A DNA stretch of 64,000 nucleotides from Micromonospora eburnea (GCF_900090225.1 NZ_FMHY01000002.1:930001-994000), one strand, 5' to 3'; counted from the stretch's first letter, positions 7,825 through 17,573 are shown. The notes: generated by a model from the letters alone, not told the origin. Numbers and translations are program-made.

Positions 7825-9159
7825 CTACCCTCCGACCTTCACAGCTCTGGACGTAACAGGCTCGCCGCGAACGCTCTTGGTCAGGTGAGCATCGACGGCC
7901 GGGCTTGCGCCGTCTGCCACGGCGTGACTCATGGACTGCCCAGGCGAACGGTGCAGACCATGCCGTCGGGTGCTCAGGCGCACCGTCGCAGCGCCCAGCA
8001 GGGTCGTGGCGGCCAGCGGCAGCCACAGCGCCGCCGCGCCCAGGCTGAGCAGGCCGGTGATGATGACGGGATCGACGGCCCGGGCCAGGCCGTAGCTGAG
8101 CTGCCAGCGGGCGAGCGCGCGCCCCATCAGATGTGGTGGCGCTGACTCGATCACCAGCGGCACGCTGCTGCTGGTGTAGAGAATTTCACCCAGCGTGTAA
8201 GGCGCGATGACCAGCGCGACGAGCACCGTGCCGGGGCCGCCGCCGGTCGCCCCGCCGAGCCAGAAGGCGAGGTAGGAGGCCGCGAGCAACAGGCCGGACC
8301 AGAAGAGCACGGTGCGGTGCGGCCACTTCGCAAGGCGCACCACGACGACCAGTTGCAGCGCAATCACCATGACGGTGTTGGCGGCGAAGATGCCCGAGGG
8401 CCACGCCAGGGACGCGTGCAGGCTCTGCAGCAGCAGCAGCGGCAGGGCGATCTCGAGGATGTCGGCGTAAAACGCGTACGGAATGCCGGCCAGGGCCAGG
8501 ATGGTAACGGCGCGTAGGTCGGCACCGCGCGCTTCCTTCGTTGCCGCAGCCGGGGCGGGGGCCGGAACATCGTGATGGGGCAGCGGCACCCGGGCGATCA
8601 CCGCCGCGCCGAACGCGCACCCGAGCGCCGTCGCCAGCGCGAGCCAGCGGAGCACCTCCGGCCCGCCCGCGACCAGAACCGTGCCGAGCAGGGCGCCGGC
8701 GCCCAGGCCGGCGTTGCGCAGCGAGCGGCCCGCGGCCAGCGCCGCCGTACGCCGGGCCGGGCCGGCCAGCGCGGCGACCAGCGCGGAATTGGTGGGTGGA
8801 GCGATCTGCGTGCCGACGCCGATGAGCACCGCGCCGATCGCGAATCCGGCGATGCCGGGCACCAAGGCAAGCAGTATCGACCCCACCGCTCGCACCAGTA
8901 GCGCGGCGACGGCGGGGGCCCGCCGCGCTCCGCGGTCGATCCACCATCCGGCAAGTGGGACGGCGCCGAGGCCGGCCAGCATGCCGATGGCCAGCGTCAT
9001 ACCGGCCTGCCGCGCGCTGAGCCCGATCAGCACGGCGTAGATGACGATGAACGGGCGCAGCATCCCGGAGGTCGCTGCCTCGACTGTGGCGCTGAGCGCG
9101 TAGCGGCCGCCGCCCGGGATACGGGCCAGCTCACGAAGCGTCGTACGGGTGGTCGTCAC
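7825..9159 (-). CDS. MFS transporter
   Basis: The 444-residue major facilitator has about 12 hydrophobic segments, a short N-terminal tail and WWIDRGARR after the second helix region in the position of the MFS loop 2-3 signature. GTG 9159 gives TTTRTTLRELARIPGGGRYALSA as the start, consistent with related transporters. The last about 45 residues are hydrophilic. It is divergent from an ArsR-type regulator, with repeated GTCAATC sites between them, so it is probably an efflux pump under that regulator. The cargo is unknown. Confidence 0.85.
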   Translation of the reverse strand: MTTTRTTLRELARIPGGGRYALSATVEAATSGMLRPFIVIYAVLIGLSARQAGMTLAIGMLAGLGAVPLAGWWIDRGARRAPAVAALLVRAVGSILLALVPGIAGFAIGAVLIGVGTQIAPPTNSALVAALAGPARRTAALAAGRSLRNAGLGAGALLGTVLVAGGPEVLRWLALATALGCAFGAAVIARVPLPHHDVPAPAPAAATKEARGADLRAVTILALAGIPYAFYADILEIALPLLLLQSLHASLAWPSGIFAANTVMVIALQLVVVVRLAKWPHRTVLFWSGLLLAASYLAFWLGGATGGGPGTVLVALVIAPYTLGEILYTSSSVPLVIESAPPHLMGRALARWQLSYGLARAVDPVIITGLLSLGAAALWLPLAATTLLGAATVRLSTRRHGLHRSPGQSMSHAVADGASPAVDAHLTKSVRGEPVTSRAVKVGG

Positions 9160-9211
9160 GGCTCCGATCGTCCGGCCGTACGGGTGCGAGGGATCCAGGT
9201 TGGCCAGCGTC

Positions 9212-9250
9212 GTCAATCCATGCCTCGTCGATTGACAAACGACGTCAATC
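9212..9250. promoter_or_regulatory. Candidate operator between MFS and ArsR genes
   Basis: Three copies of one heptamer lie in the divergent intergenic region: GTCAATC (9212-9218), its complement GATTGAC (9230-9236), and GTCAATC again (9244-9250). The last two form an inverted repeat with a 7-bp spacer. They are likely bound by the neighbouring ArsR-family protein. Confidence 0.55.
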
Positions 9251-9276
9251 GGTCTGCCCGGGCGTGGGCCCCTGTC

Positions 9277-10368
9277 ATGATCGGTACTGTGGTTACCGCG
9301 GTCGACATCGCCGGCGTACCAGCCGATCGGATCCGGATAACGCCGTCGCCGCTCGCGGAGCTCGGCGCGGTGCTGCACGTGCTCGCGGAGCCGCAGCATC
9401 ATCCGGACACTGCCGCGGCGGTTGCGATGATGGCGGCTGCTCTTCCCGCGGAGCTGGCTCCAAATCTCGAGGAGTTTGGTCTGCTCTGGCACTCCGGCCG
9501 GGCCGACTTTCTGTTCCCGTCCGATCCACGGCCGAGCCTGCGCGAGGAACTGGACGACGTCGACCGCCTGGACGACGAGCGCTGGGTCGCTGCGGCGCTC
9601 GCCGCCCATCGGGCCGTCTCACCGGCGCCGCGAACGTGGTCGCCGCTGCGTGACCCGATCGTGCGGCAGCGGGCGCTGGCCGCTGCCCGCGCCAGAGGGC
9701 CGCGGCAGGCGGCGTGGGCCGAGCGGGTGCTCGCCGATCCGGCCGCCGAGCGCGAGCGGGTACGAAGCTTTCTGCTCGCCTGCGAGTCCGCCTTCTTCGA
9801 CACGGTCTGGAAACGTGTCCGCCCAGCGCTCGCCGAGGAAGCCGACCGTCGACGCTTCGACCTGGCCCGCGAGGGTATCGGCGCCCTCGGCCGGATCTCG
9901 CACGCGATCGGGGTCGACACCGACCGTGGCGTTCTGACGATCGACAAGCTGCAGGACCAGACCGCAAACGGTCGCGGCGGCGGGATGACGCTCATCCCGA
10001 GCGCGTACGGCGCACCGCATCTGACCGTCGTGTACGCGCCCGGCTGGCTGCCTGTGCTGCAGTACCCGGCACCGGGCTGGGATCCGCGGCCGGTGTTGCG
10101 GGTGGACGAGCTGGATGCTCGGCTGACCGCGCTTGCGCACCCGCTGCGGCTGCGTTTCTGCCGCACGCTCGCCCGAGGCCCGCACACGACCGGCGAGCTG
10201 GCCGACTTTTGGCGGGTGACGGCGCCGGAGGTGTCCAGGCACCTCGCGGTGCTGAAGGCGGCCGGGTTGCTGATCTCGGCGCGCCGCGGCCGCTACGTGA
10301 CGTACCGCCTGGACATGGCGGCCTGCACCGGCCTGGGGCAGCAACTGGTGGACGTCCTCGGGCGCTGA
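9277..10368 (+). CDS. ArsR-family transcriptional regulator with large N-terminal domain
   Basis: The 363-residue protein starts at ATG 9277. The first about 270 residues form a mostly helical domain typical of actinobacterial DUF5937-type regulators (ADRIRITPSPLAELGAVLHVL near the start). The C-terminal about 80 residues are an ArsR winged helix: ELDARLTALAHPLRLRFCRTL, TTGELADFWRVTAPEVSRHL, and a wing RRGRYVTYRLD. It probably represses the divergent MFS gene. No metal-binding cysteine cluster is visible, so the inducer is more likely an organic compound. Confidence 0.82.
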   Translation: MIGTVVTAVDIAGVPADRIRITPSPLAELGAVLHVLAEPQHHPDTAAAVAMMAAALPAELAPNLEEFGLLWHSGRADFLFPSDPRPSLREELDDVDRLDDERWVAAALAAHRAVSPAPRTWSPLRDPIVRQRALAAARARGPRQAAWAERVLADPAAERERVRSFLLACESAFFDTVWKRVRPALAEEADRRRFDLAREGIGALGRISHAIGVDTDRGVLTIDKLQDQTANGRGGGMTLIPSAYGAPHLTVVYAPGWLPVLQYPAPGWDPRPVLRVDELDARLTALAHPLRLRFCRTLARGPHTTGELADFWRVTAPEVSRHLAVLKAAGLLISARRGRYVTYRLDMAACTGLGQQLVDVLGR

Positions 10369-10431
10369 ACAGCCAGGACCCGTACGTGGGCAGGCCGGCA
10401 GCAACGCGGCGCCGACAAGCTGATCCAGAAC

Positions 10432-12005
10432 TCACCCCTGCGTAGGTGACACGAAGTCCTTCGCGCGGATCAGGACGAAGGACGCGACCCCGGCGGCGAG
10501 GGTGACGATCGCCGCGATCCACAGGATCTCGTCCAGGGCGCTGCGAAGCTGCCGCGCGCGATCTCGATGAGCAGGCCGCGCTCCTGCGGTGGGACGGCCG
10601 CGAAGAGCCGGCTCACGTTGCCGTTGCGCAGTGCTGTCGAGATCTCGGCGCTGTGCGGGGCGAGCGGGGTGCCGGCCGCCCGGGACTGCACCACGGAGGC
10701 CAGCCGGTTGGCGAACAGGGTGCCTAACAGCGCGACGCCGGTGGCCAGGCCGACCTGCCGGAACGTCAGGTTGATGCCCGAGGCCATCCCCGACCGTCGT
10801 GGCTCCACGACGCCGACCGCGGTGGAGGCCAGCGGTGGGTTGACGAACCCGACGCCCACGCCGGCCACGATCAGCCCCGGGATCAGGTGGGTCCACGACG
10901 AGGTCGCGGTCAGGTCGCGCATGAGCAGCAACCCGACGCCGACCAGGACGAGCCCGGGACCGATGAGGGCGCGGACCGGCACCTTCGCGCTCAGCCGTCC
11001 CGCCACGCCGCTGGCGACCAGGACACCGACGGAGAGGACGAGCAGCCGCAGGCCGGTCTGCAGCGCGCTGTATTCGAGCACGTTCTGTAGATAGAGGACC
11101 ACGTAGAGCAGCATCGAGAAGATGCTGAAGGAGAGGCCGAACGCGGCGATGTCGCCGCCGACGAAGGTGGGCACCCGGAACAGGCGTAGGTCGAACATCG
11201 GGTGCCGACTTCGGGTCTCGACCAGCAGGAAGGCGATGAGCAGCACCGCGGCGGTGGCGAAGCAGGCGATCACTGGTGCGGCCGTGAAGCTGCTGCGCCC
11301 GGATTCGATGAGCGCGTAGATCAGGCTGGCCAGGGCCCCGGATAACAGCACGAAACCCGGCCAGTCCGGGCGCGTGGCCTGCTCGTCGCGGGACTCGACG
11401 ACCCGCAGCATGGTCAGGGCCAACGCGATGACGCCGATGGGCACGTTGACGAAGAAGATCCATCGCCAGGACAGGCCCGAGACCAGTACGCCGCCGATGA
11501 TGGGTCCGACGGCTGCGGCGAGCCCGGCCAGGGCGCCCCAGACGCCGAAGGCCAACCCGCGTTCGGCGCCGCGGAACGCGTTGGCCAGCAGAGCCAGCGA
11601 GACGGAGAACATGATCGCCCCGCCGATGCCCTGGAGGCCACGGGACAGTTCGAGCATGAGCGGAGACTGGGCGATGCCGCACAGCGCTGATGCCCCGGTG
11701 AAGACGCCCAGGCCGACCACGTAGAGGCGGCGGCGGCCGTAGAGGTCGGCGAGCGATCCCGCGGTCAGCAGGAGGGCGGCGAGGGTCAGCGCGTAGGCGT
11801 CGACGACCCACTGGATGTCGGGGAGGGAGGCGCCCAGCGACGCCTGGATGTCCGGCAGTGCGACGTTCACGATCGTCAGGTCGATCAGGAGCATGAAGGT
11901 GCCCAGGCTGACGGCCGTGAGGGTCCACCATTTCGGGTCGACGCCGGACCGTGACGGCCGGTGCGGACCTGCGTCGGAGGCGCCGGTCCGGCTCGGCTCG
12001 GTCAT
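10432..12005 (-). CDS. MFS drug exporter (DHA2 type), frameshifted near the 3' end
   Basis: The approximately 520-residue 14-helix transporter shows DHA2 hallmarks: LIDLTIVNVALPDIQ in helix 1, GSLADLYGRRRLYV in loop 2-3, and GPIIGGVLV in helix 5. The frame that carries it breaks near 10540-10548. The last helix (LDEILWIAAIVTLAAG) and the tail ending FVSPTQG are in another frame, and one missing base after SFA would restore it. Read without the correction, the protein ends in an Arg/Ser-rich stub at 10470. Either the gene is damaged or one base is missing in the assembly. ATG 12005 is preferred; an in-frame ATG lies at 12038. Confidence 0.75.
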
Positions 12006-12083
12006 AGCGGGATGCTGCCGAGGTAGGCACCCTTCCATGTATTTTTAGCTGGATTGTCCGGTTCGGCTTCCCGCCCAGGCGGA

Positions 12084-12117
12084 ACGCCCTGGTGGGGGAT
12101 CGGCCCCACCAGGGCGT
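12084..12117. terminator. Terminator downstream of the M15-like gene
   Basis: A perfect 14-bp inverted repeat (12084-12097 with 12104-12117) with a 6-nt loop lies just after the stop of the minus-strand peptidase-like gene. No T run follows, as is common in actinobacteria. Confidence 0.75.
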
Positions 12118-12131
12118 CGGTGGTTCAGGCG

Positions 12132-12635
12132 TCAGCAGCCGCAGGTGTAGTAGAGGATGTCCCAGTGGTTGCCCTCGTCGGTGTAGAGGTTGCCCGACGG
12201 CGCTCGCCACTGGTAACCCCAGCCGGAGATATAGCCCACGTAGGTGTACGCGCTGTTGATCCAGTTGTAGACACAGGTTGTCTTGGCGATGTCGAGCTTG
12301 TAGCCGTTCCAGTGGCTGTACGTCCCGCCGGCGTGCCCGGTCTCGGTGCCGCCGGTGATGGTGATGGCGCAACCGCTGGCCCGCTTGAAGGTGATGATGC
12401 CGTCGATCGTCGACTGTCGGATGCCCTCGAACGAGGTGCACGTCGGGTTGTTGCGGTCGCTGCAGTTGCCGCTGGAGACCCAGCTGATGCCGGCGTTGCG
12501 CAACTGGGTGGTGGCGCTGGCGTGGGTGATCGCGAAGGCGGGGGTGCTGAAGCCGAGGGCGGTGACGACCGCTGCGACGCCCGCGAGGAGCAGGGTGAGC
12601 ATGCGGCGGCGCAGGGTGCTACGGGTCGTTGACAT
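12132..12635 (-). CDS. Secreted M15-like (D-Ala-D-Ala) peptidase domain protein
   Basis: The 167-residue exported protein starts at ATG 12635 behind AGGAGA and has a signal peptide with cleavage expected after TPAFA (about residue 35). The mature part has six to seven cysteines, likely disulfide-paired, and the motif SHWNGYKLD. There His108 and Asp115 have the H-x6-D spacing of M15 zinc ligands, and a later His (GNHWDILY, His157) could be the third. It could trim peptidoglycan peptides outside the cell. The domain is short and no activity is proven. Confidence 0.7.
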   Translation of the reverse strand: MSTTRSTLRRRMLTLLLAGVAAVVTALGFSTPAFAITHASATTQLRNAGISWVSSGNCSDRNNPTCTSFEGIRQSTIDGIITFKRASGCAITITGGTETGHAGGTYSHWNGYKLDIAKTTCVYNWINSAYTYVGYISGWGYQWRAPSGNLYTDEGNHWDILYYTCGC

Positions 12636-12917
12636 GGCGTCTCCTGATTCGCGTCCTGGTCGAATATTTGCGAAGCGGAGGCCGGCCTTGGCAATTTCTA
12701 CCATGCATTGATGTCTGTGACTAGATGATCGCGCCCGTCACATGCGTCGTGACCGCTTTGATGCCTTCTGGCCAGCGAAGATGGCCCGGCAAATGCCGCG
12801 TGTCGGAATCCTTCCCAGCCTGACCGGGTGGGCCGTATGGGGTGCGTTTGAGTTGATTGAGTCATCGATGGGTGACAATGTGAATTAGCGGATCGGGGGG
12901 CGTGGGACCGGTCGGTT
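12636..12917. other. Non-coding region upstream of the M15-like gene
   Basis: I see no gene here. The stretch is clearly lower in GC than its surroundings (for example around 12660-12720 and 12840-12890). It probably holds the promoter of the minus-strand peptidase-like gene. No convincing operator was found. Confidence 0.5.
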
Positions 12918-12960
12918 CCGCCGTGCCGCGCGGCCGGGTCGGGGCTGCGCGGCACGGCGG
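12918..12960. terminator. Terminator after the DUF4173 gene
   Basis: A perfect 14-bp inverted repeat (12918-12931 with 12947-12960, 15-nt loop) lies just past the stop codon of the minus-strand membrane protein gene. Confidence 0.75.
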
Positions 12961-12964
12961 CGGT

Positions 12965-15310
12965 TTACCGGGTGCCTCGGGTCTTGGGCAGGTCGAACTG
13001 GTCGGCCTTGCGGCAGTCCTTCGGCCCGCCGATCGCGTCCGGGCCGAGCCGGTCGAGTTCCTGCCGGGCCCGGTACCGGCCCAGGTTCCAGGCGTACCAG
13101 GGATCGGACTCGTCGAGGTCGTCGGCGATCCAGCTCAGCGTGCAGCGGCGTACCGGATCGGGCAGCTTCGCCAGGGCGGGGGTGGCGTCCGCGGAGAGGG
13201 CCCGCAGATACCACGCGTCGATCTTGCCGGTCTGCTCGTACCGGAGGATGTTGCGCCGCGCGGCGTAGTCCTCGGGATTGAGCACCGCCAGGCCGAGCAG
13301 CATCGCCACGGCCAGGGCGACCGTCGTGCCGGGAATCCAGCCGCCGCGCCACCGGACGCCCGCCGCCAGGATCATCAGGAAGATCGCCCCGAGCAGCAGC
13401 TCGAACGCCATCACGAAGATCCGCTCGCCGGTGAAGCTGTACACCTTCTGGTACGTCCACATTCGGGACAGCGCCGACACCACGATCACCACGCTCAGCG
13501 CGCTGAGCAGGCCGAGCAGGATCCGCAGCACGGTACGCTCCACCGGCTGTTCCCGGCTGGCCAGGCGGCTCACTCCGCCGAGCACGGCCAGGGTGAGCAG
13601 GGTGACGAAGAGCAGCTCCCAGAAGCCGCTGCGGGCGTACTCGGAGTAGCTGAGTCCGGCGACCTTCTGGACGTGCTGTTCGCCGCCGAAGAGCACGGTG
13701 AACTGCACCACGACGAAGCCGGCGAAGAGCAGCGTCAGCGCCCCGATGGCGGGGGCCCACTCCAGCAGACCGAGGCGACGGCTGCTCGGCTTGTCCACGG
13801 TCGACAGGTCGGGCGGGGCGGCCAGGGTGTAGACCGCCGCGACGGCGATCAGCCCGCCGACAGCGGCCAGGAAGATCCAGCGGAACACGGCGCCGATGCT
13901 GATCTCGGGGATGATCGCGGCGAGCGCCTCGGAGAAGGCCGCGTCGGCCGAGGCGAGCAGGGGGCCGAAGACCACGAGCACCAGCACGGTGGCGATCACC
14001 GAGCCGGCGACCCGGCGGACGATACCGGCGTCGGGGGAGGCGGTGATGTGCCGGCGTACCCAGGGCAGGCCGCGGAACGCCGCGAACGGCGTCGCGACCA
14101 GGCCGAACAGGATCGAGCGGATCAGCCTGCCGCCGACGATGGCCAGGGTCGCGCAGCCCAGTGCGCCGAGCACGCAGAACGTGACCAGCCACCACGCGTT
14201 ACGGAAGGCGAGGACGGCGAGCAGGGCCAGGGCCGCAGCCGCCCAGCCGCTGCGGATCAAGCGCTCGGTGCGGGGCAGTTCGGCGGTGCGCCGCCGTACC
14301 GCCAGCAGCACGCCGAGGGTCAGGGTGAGCCAGCCGAGGAACCAGCCGATGCCGACCCGGCTCAGCGGTACGAAGAACGCGGTGCCCAATGCGCCGGCCA
14401 GCACCGCGAGCGGCACAGCGGGTCCGGTGCCCTGCTTCGGGCCGGGCCAGCGGGCGCTGAGGAACGACGTGCGGGGCGTCGGCGGGCGGGGCGCCCAGCC
14501 GCCTCCGGGGTGCAGCACGGGCTGCGTCACGACGTACGGCGGCGGATAGCCCGGGGGCGGGGCCGCCGGCGGCCTGGCAGTGGTCTGCGGGGCGGTGGGC
14601 GGGATGGTGGGGGGCGGAGACGGCGTCGTGCCAGCCGTCGGGCTGCCCTGGGGTGCTGGTTCGTCGGCTGCGTTCTCGTCGGCCGCGTCCCGGCCGTCCG
14701 CCGTCTCGCCGTCCGCGGTTGTGCTGGCCGCCGTCTCGCCGTCCGCCGTTTCGCCGTCTGCCTCGGCGCCGGGTGCCGTGGCGGCCGGGGCCGGGCCTGC
14801 GGGTGGGGCGTCCGCAGCGCGTTCGTCGGTTGACGGCGCGGCAGGGACGGCCTCGGCCGAGGCGCTCGGGTTCGACGCCGGTGCGGTGCCGGTAGCGCTC
14901 GACGCCGGCGCGGGGTCGGAGTCGGTGTCGGCCGGTGCCGGCGCGCCACTCGCGCCCTCGACGGCCGGCGGGGCCGCCTGAGCGGGAACGCCCGGCGTGG
15001 GCACCATGATCCGGGAGCCGACAGGCTGCCCCGGGACGGCGACCGGCTGGTCCTCGCCGGCAGGCAGCAGCGGCACGAACACCGCGTAGCCGCGGGTGCC
15101 GGGTGGCACGGCCACCGGGATCGCCCAGGCGGGCTGGCCTTCCTGGCCGGGCCACACCACCCCGGGCGGCGCTCCGTCGAGTGTGGGCATGACGAGCAGG
15201 TACGGCGTGACGTCCGCCGGGACGTCACGCCCCGGGGGCCCGGACGCCGGGGGGTGCCGGGGAGAATCAGGCGCCGATGACGTTTCGGACACTTTGCGCT
15301 CCTTGATCAC
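12965..15310 (-). CDS. DUF4173-type polytopic membrane protein
   Basis: The 781-residue protein has two parts. The first about 290 residues are hydrophilic and low-complexity (Pro/Ala/Asp/Glu, with repeated ADGET and TADGE units about residues 150-200) and include a short folded segment with PPGTRGYAVFVPLLP. The rest has about 12 membrane helices and the DUF4153/4173 feature YSEYARSGFWELLFVTLLTL, with the soluble end containing LPDPVRRCTLSWIADDL. The family is common in actinobacteria and its function is unknown. It stands alone and has its own terminator. Confidence 0.8.
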   Translation of the reverse strand: MIKERKVSETSSAPDSPRHPPASGPPGRDVPADVTPYLLVMPTLDGAPPGVVWPGQEGQPAWAIPVAVPPGTRGYAVFVPLLPAGEDQPVAVPGQPVGSRIMVPTPGVPAQAAPPAVEGASGAPAPADTDSDPAPASSATGTAPASNPSASAEAVPAAPSTDERAADAPPAGPAPAATAPGAEADGETADGETAASTTADGETADGRDAADENAADEPAPQGSPTAGTTPSPPPTIPPTAPQTTARPPAAPPPGYPPPYVVTQPVLHPGGGWAPRPPTPRTSFLSARWPGPKQGTGPAVPLAVLAGALGTAFFVPLSRVGIGWFLGWLTLTLGVLLAVRRRTAELPRTERLIRSGWAAAALALLAVLAFRNAWWLVTFCVLGALGCATLAIVGGRLIRSILFGLVATPFAAFRGLPWVRRHITASPDAGIVRRVAGSVIATVLVLVVFGPLLASADAAFSEALAAIIPEISIGAVFRWIFLAAVGGLIAVAAVYTLAAPPDLSTVDKPSSRRLGLLEWAPAIGALTLLFAGFVVVQFTVLFGGEQHVQKVAGLSYSEYARSGFWELLFVTLLTLAVLGGVSRLASREQPVERTVLRILLGLLSALSVVIVVSALSRMWTYQKVYSFTGERIFVMAFELLLGAIFLMILAAGVRWRGGWIPGTTVALAVAMLLGLAVLNPEDYAARRNILRYEQTGKIDAWYLRALSADATPALAKLPDPVRRCTLSWIADDLDESDPWYAWNLGRYRARQELDRLGPDAIGGPKDCRKADQFDLPKTRGTR

Positions 15311-15474
15311 TGGGTGCCGTCACTCTAGGCGCACGTTCCGCCCACGGCTGCCCCGTGGCCGAGGCAGGAGGAGATGCCGGATCGACAGCGATCGACCCCG
15401 GACGCTTCGTGGTCGGACCGCACCGCACTGCCGTCTGGCGGCGAAATCAGGCGGCGCGGCCCGACCAGGAGAGA

Positions 15475-16464
15475 TCAGCCCAGGTGGCGGTCGATCTCGG
15501 CCAGTTCCTCGGTGGTGAAGTCGAGGTGGTCCAGGGCGGCCACGTTCGCCTCCAACTGGCTCACGCTGCTCGCCCCGATGATCAGGCTGGTCAGCCGCGG
15601 GTCGCGCAGCGCCCAGGCCAGCGCGAGCTGGGCCAGCGACTGGCCACGCCGCTCGGCGATCGCGCCGAGGCCCCGGATCGTGGCCATCCGCTCCTCGGCG
15701 AGGTCGCTCTCGTTGAGGAACACGCTGGTGCGCACCCGGGAGTCCGCCGGGATCCCGTTCAGGTAACGGTCGGTGAGCAGGCCCTGGGCCAGCGGGCTGT
15801 ACGCGATGCAGCCGGCGCCGACCTGCTCCAGCGTGTCCAGCAGCCCGTCGGTCTCGGTCCAGCGGTTCAACATCGAGTACGACGGCTGGTTGATCAGCAG
15901 CGGCGTACCCAGGTCGCGCAGGATCGCCGCGGCCCGGGCGGTCTGCTCGGAGTTGTAGTTGGAGATACCGACGTACAGCGCCTTGCCGGAGCGGACGATG
16001 GCGTCGAGCGCGCCCATCGTCTCCTCCAACGGAGTGTCCGGGTCGAACCGGTGCGAGTAGAAGATGTCGACGTAGTCGAGCCCCATCCGGCGCAGCGACT
16101 GGTCCAGTGACGAGATCAGGTACTTGCGCGAACCCCACTCGCCGTACGGGCCGGGCCACATGAGGTAGCCGGCCTTGCTGGAGATGACCAGCTCGTCCCG
16201 GTAGGGCTTCAGGTCGGTGGCGAGCAGCCGACCGAAGTTCTCCTCGGCCGTGCCGGGTGGCGGTCCGTAGTTGTTGGCCAGGTCGAAGTGGGTGATCCCG
16301 AGGTCGAAGGCACGCCGGACGATGTCCCGCTGCCGCTCGTAGGGCCGGTCCGGCCCGAAGTTGTGCCACAGCCCGAGTGAGATGGCGGGCAGGCGCAGGC
16401 CGCTCCGCCCGCTGCGCCGGTAGGTCATCGAGTCGTAACGCTCATCAGCGGCGAGGTAGGTCAC
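15475..16464 (-). CDS. Aldo/keto reductase, L-glyceraldehyde 3-phosphate reductase type
   Basis: The 329-residue TIM-barrel NADPH oxidoreductase is closest in pattern to the YghZ/Gpr (AKR14) group. Visible are SLGLWHNFG near the start, ITHFDLANNYGPPPGTAEENFG with the catalytic Asp and Tyr, SSKAGYLMWPGPYGEWGSRK with the catalytic Lys, and YSHRFDPDTPLEET with the His. The NADPH-binding end is LIIGASSVSQLEANV. Gpr detoxifies L-glyceraldehyde 3-phosphate and other aldehydes. A second aldo/keto reductase diverges from it 140 bp away. Confidence 0.9.
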   Translation of the reverse strand: MTYLAADERYDSMTYRRSGRSGLRLPAISLGLWHNFGPDRPYERQRDIVRRAFDLGITHFDLANNYGPPPGTAEENFGRLLATDLKPYRDELVISSKAGYLMWPGPYGEWGSRKYLISSLDQSLRRMGLDYVDIFYSHRFDPDTPLEETMGALDAIVRSGKALYVGISNYNSEQTARAAAILRDLGTPLLINQPSYSMLNRWTETDGLLDTLEQVGAGCIAYSPLAQGLLTDRYLNGIPADSRVRTSVFLNESDLAEERMATIRGLGAIAERRGQSLAQLALAWALRDPRLTSLIIGASSVSQLEANVAALDHLDFTTEELAEIDRHLG

Positions 16465-16604
16465 GGCCCCCGACCCTAGTCCGGGCCGATGCGAGGTCGT
16501 CGTGGAGGCGGGGCAGGGTCCGGCCGGTGGACGGCGAGACGGAGGTGCCGGCGGGGACGCCGGAACGGGCGTGCCCGGCCGTCACGACGGGTAGCTTCGA
16601 GGCC

Positions 16605-17573
16605 ATGCGCGTCGTGCGGCTCGGCACTCCCAAACCCATCTCCAAGATCGGCCTTGGTACCTGGCAGTTCGGGTCGAAGGAGTGGGGTTACGGCTCCGAC
16701 TACGAGCGCCGGGCGGTGGACATCGTCCGGCGGGCGATCGACCTGGGCGTCACCCTCTTCGACACCGCCGAGGTGTACGGCTTCGGCCGCAGTGAGCGCA
16801 TCCTCGGCGCGGCGCTGGGCGACGACCGGGCCAGGGTCGTGGTGGCCACGAAGATCCTTCCGGTGCTGCCGGTCGCCCCGGTGGTGCACCAGCGCGCGGT
16901 CGCCTCCGCCGCCCGGCTCGGCGTCACCAGCATCGACCTCTACCAGGTGCACCAGCCCAACCCGGTGGTCGCCGACACCACCACCATGCGGGGCATGCGC
17001 GCCCTGCAGGACGTCGGTCTGGTCGGCGAGGTCGGGGTCAGCAACTACAGCCTGCGCCGCTGGCAGTCGGCCGAGGCGGCGCTGGGTCGCCGGGTGCTGA
17101 GCAACCAGGTCCGTTACAGCATGATCGACCGCGGCCCCGAGGAGGACCTGATCCCGTACGCGGAGCGGGCCGGGCGCATCGTCATCGCGTACAGCCCGCT
17201 CGCGCAGGGGTTCCTCTCCGGCCGGTACGACGCGAAGCACCCGCCGAGTGGGGCGGTGCGCCGGGCCAATCCGTACTTCCTGCCGGAGAACCTGGATCGC
17301 GGCGCGGCCCTGATCGCCACGCTGCGTGAGGTGGCCGCCGCGCATGACGTCACCCCCAGCCAGATCGCGCTGGCGTACCTGCTGCGCCACCCGAACGTGG
17401 TGGCCATCCCCGGCGCGTCCGGCGTGGAGCAGGTGGAGCGCAACGCCGCCGCCGCCGAGATCGACCTGACCGACGGCGAGTACGCCGCGCTGGCCACCGC
17501 CGCCAGCCAGTTCCGGCCGGTCACCGGGCTGGCCGCCGTACCCAAGCTGGTCCGCGCCCGGACCCGGAGGTGA
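16605..17573 (+). CDS. Aldo/keto reductase
   Basis: The 322-residue enzyme starts at ATG 16605 (MRVVRLGTPKPISKIGLGTW). The catalytic tetrad is visible: Asp and Tyr in VTLFDTAEVYGFGRSE, Lys in VVVATKILP, and His in LYQVHQPNP. Cofactor binding is seen in AIPGASGVEQVERNA. It probably reduces aldehydes or ketones with NADPH; the substrate is unknown. It is divergent from the first aldo/keto reductase and followed 8 bp later by a hemerythrin-type gene, so the two are likely co-transcribed. Confidence 0.88.
   Translation: MRVVRLGTPKPISKIGLGTWQFGSKEWGYGSDYERRAVDIVRRAIDLGVTLFDTAEVYGFGRSERILGAALGDDRARVVVATKILPVLPVAPVVHQRAVASAARLGVTSIDLYQVHQPNPVVADTTTMRGMRALQDVGLVGEVGVSNYSLRRWQSAEAALGRRVLSNQVRYSMIDRGPEEDLIPYAERAGRIVIAYSPLAQGFLSGRYDAKHPPSGAVRRANPYFLPENLDRGAALIATLREVAAAHDVTPSQIALAYLLRHPNVVAIPGASGVEQVERNAAAAEIDLTDGEYAALATAASQFRPVTGLAAVPKLVRARTRR

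Noticed and set aside
14650..14780. Repeated units around 14650-14780
   Set aside because: They encode the low-complexity Ala/Asp/Gly/Glu/Thr N-terminal part of the DUF4173 protein and are not a separate element.
12902..14833. Long plus-strand open frame of 643 codons
   Set aside because: It lies antisense to the DUF4173 membrane protein gene. Its product is charged and Gly/Arg/Gln-rich with no fold, the usual shadow of high-GC coding DNA.
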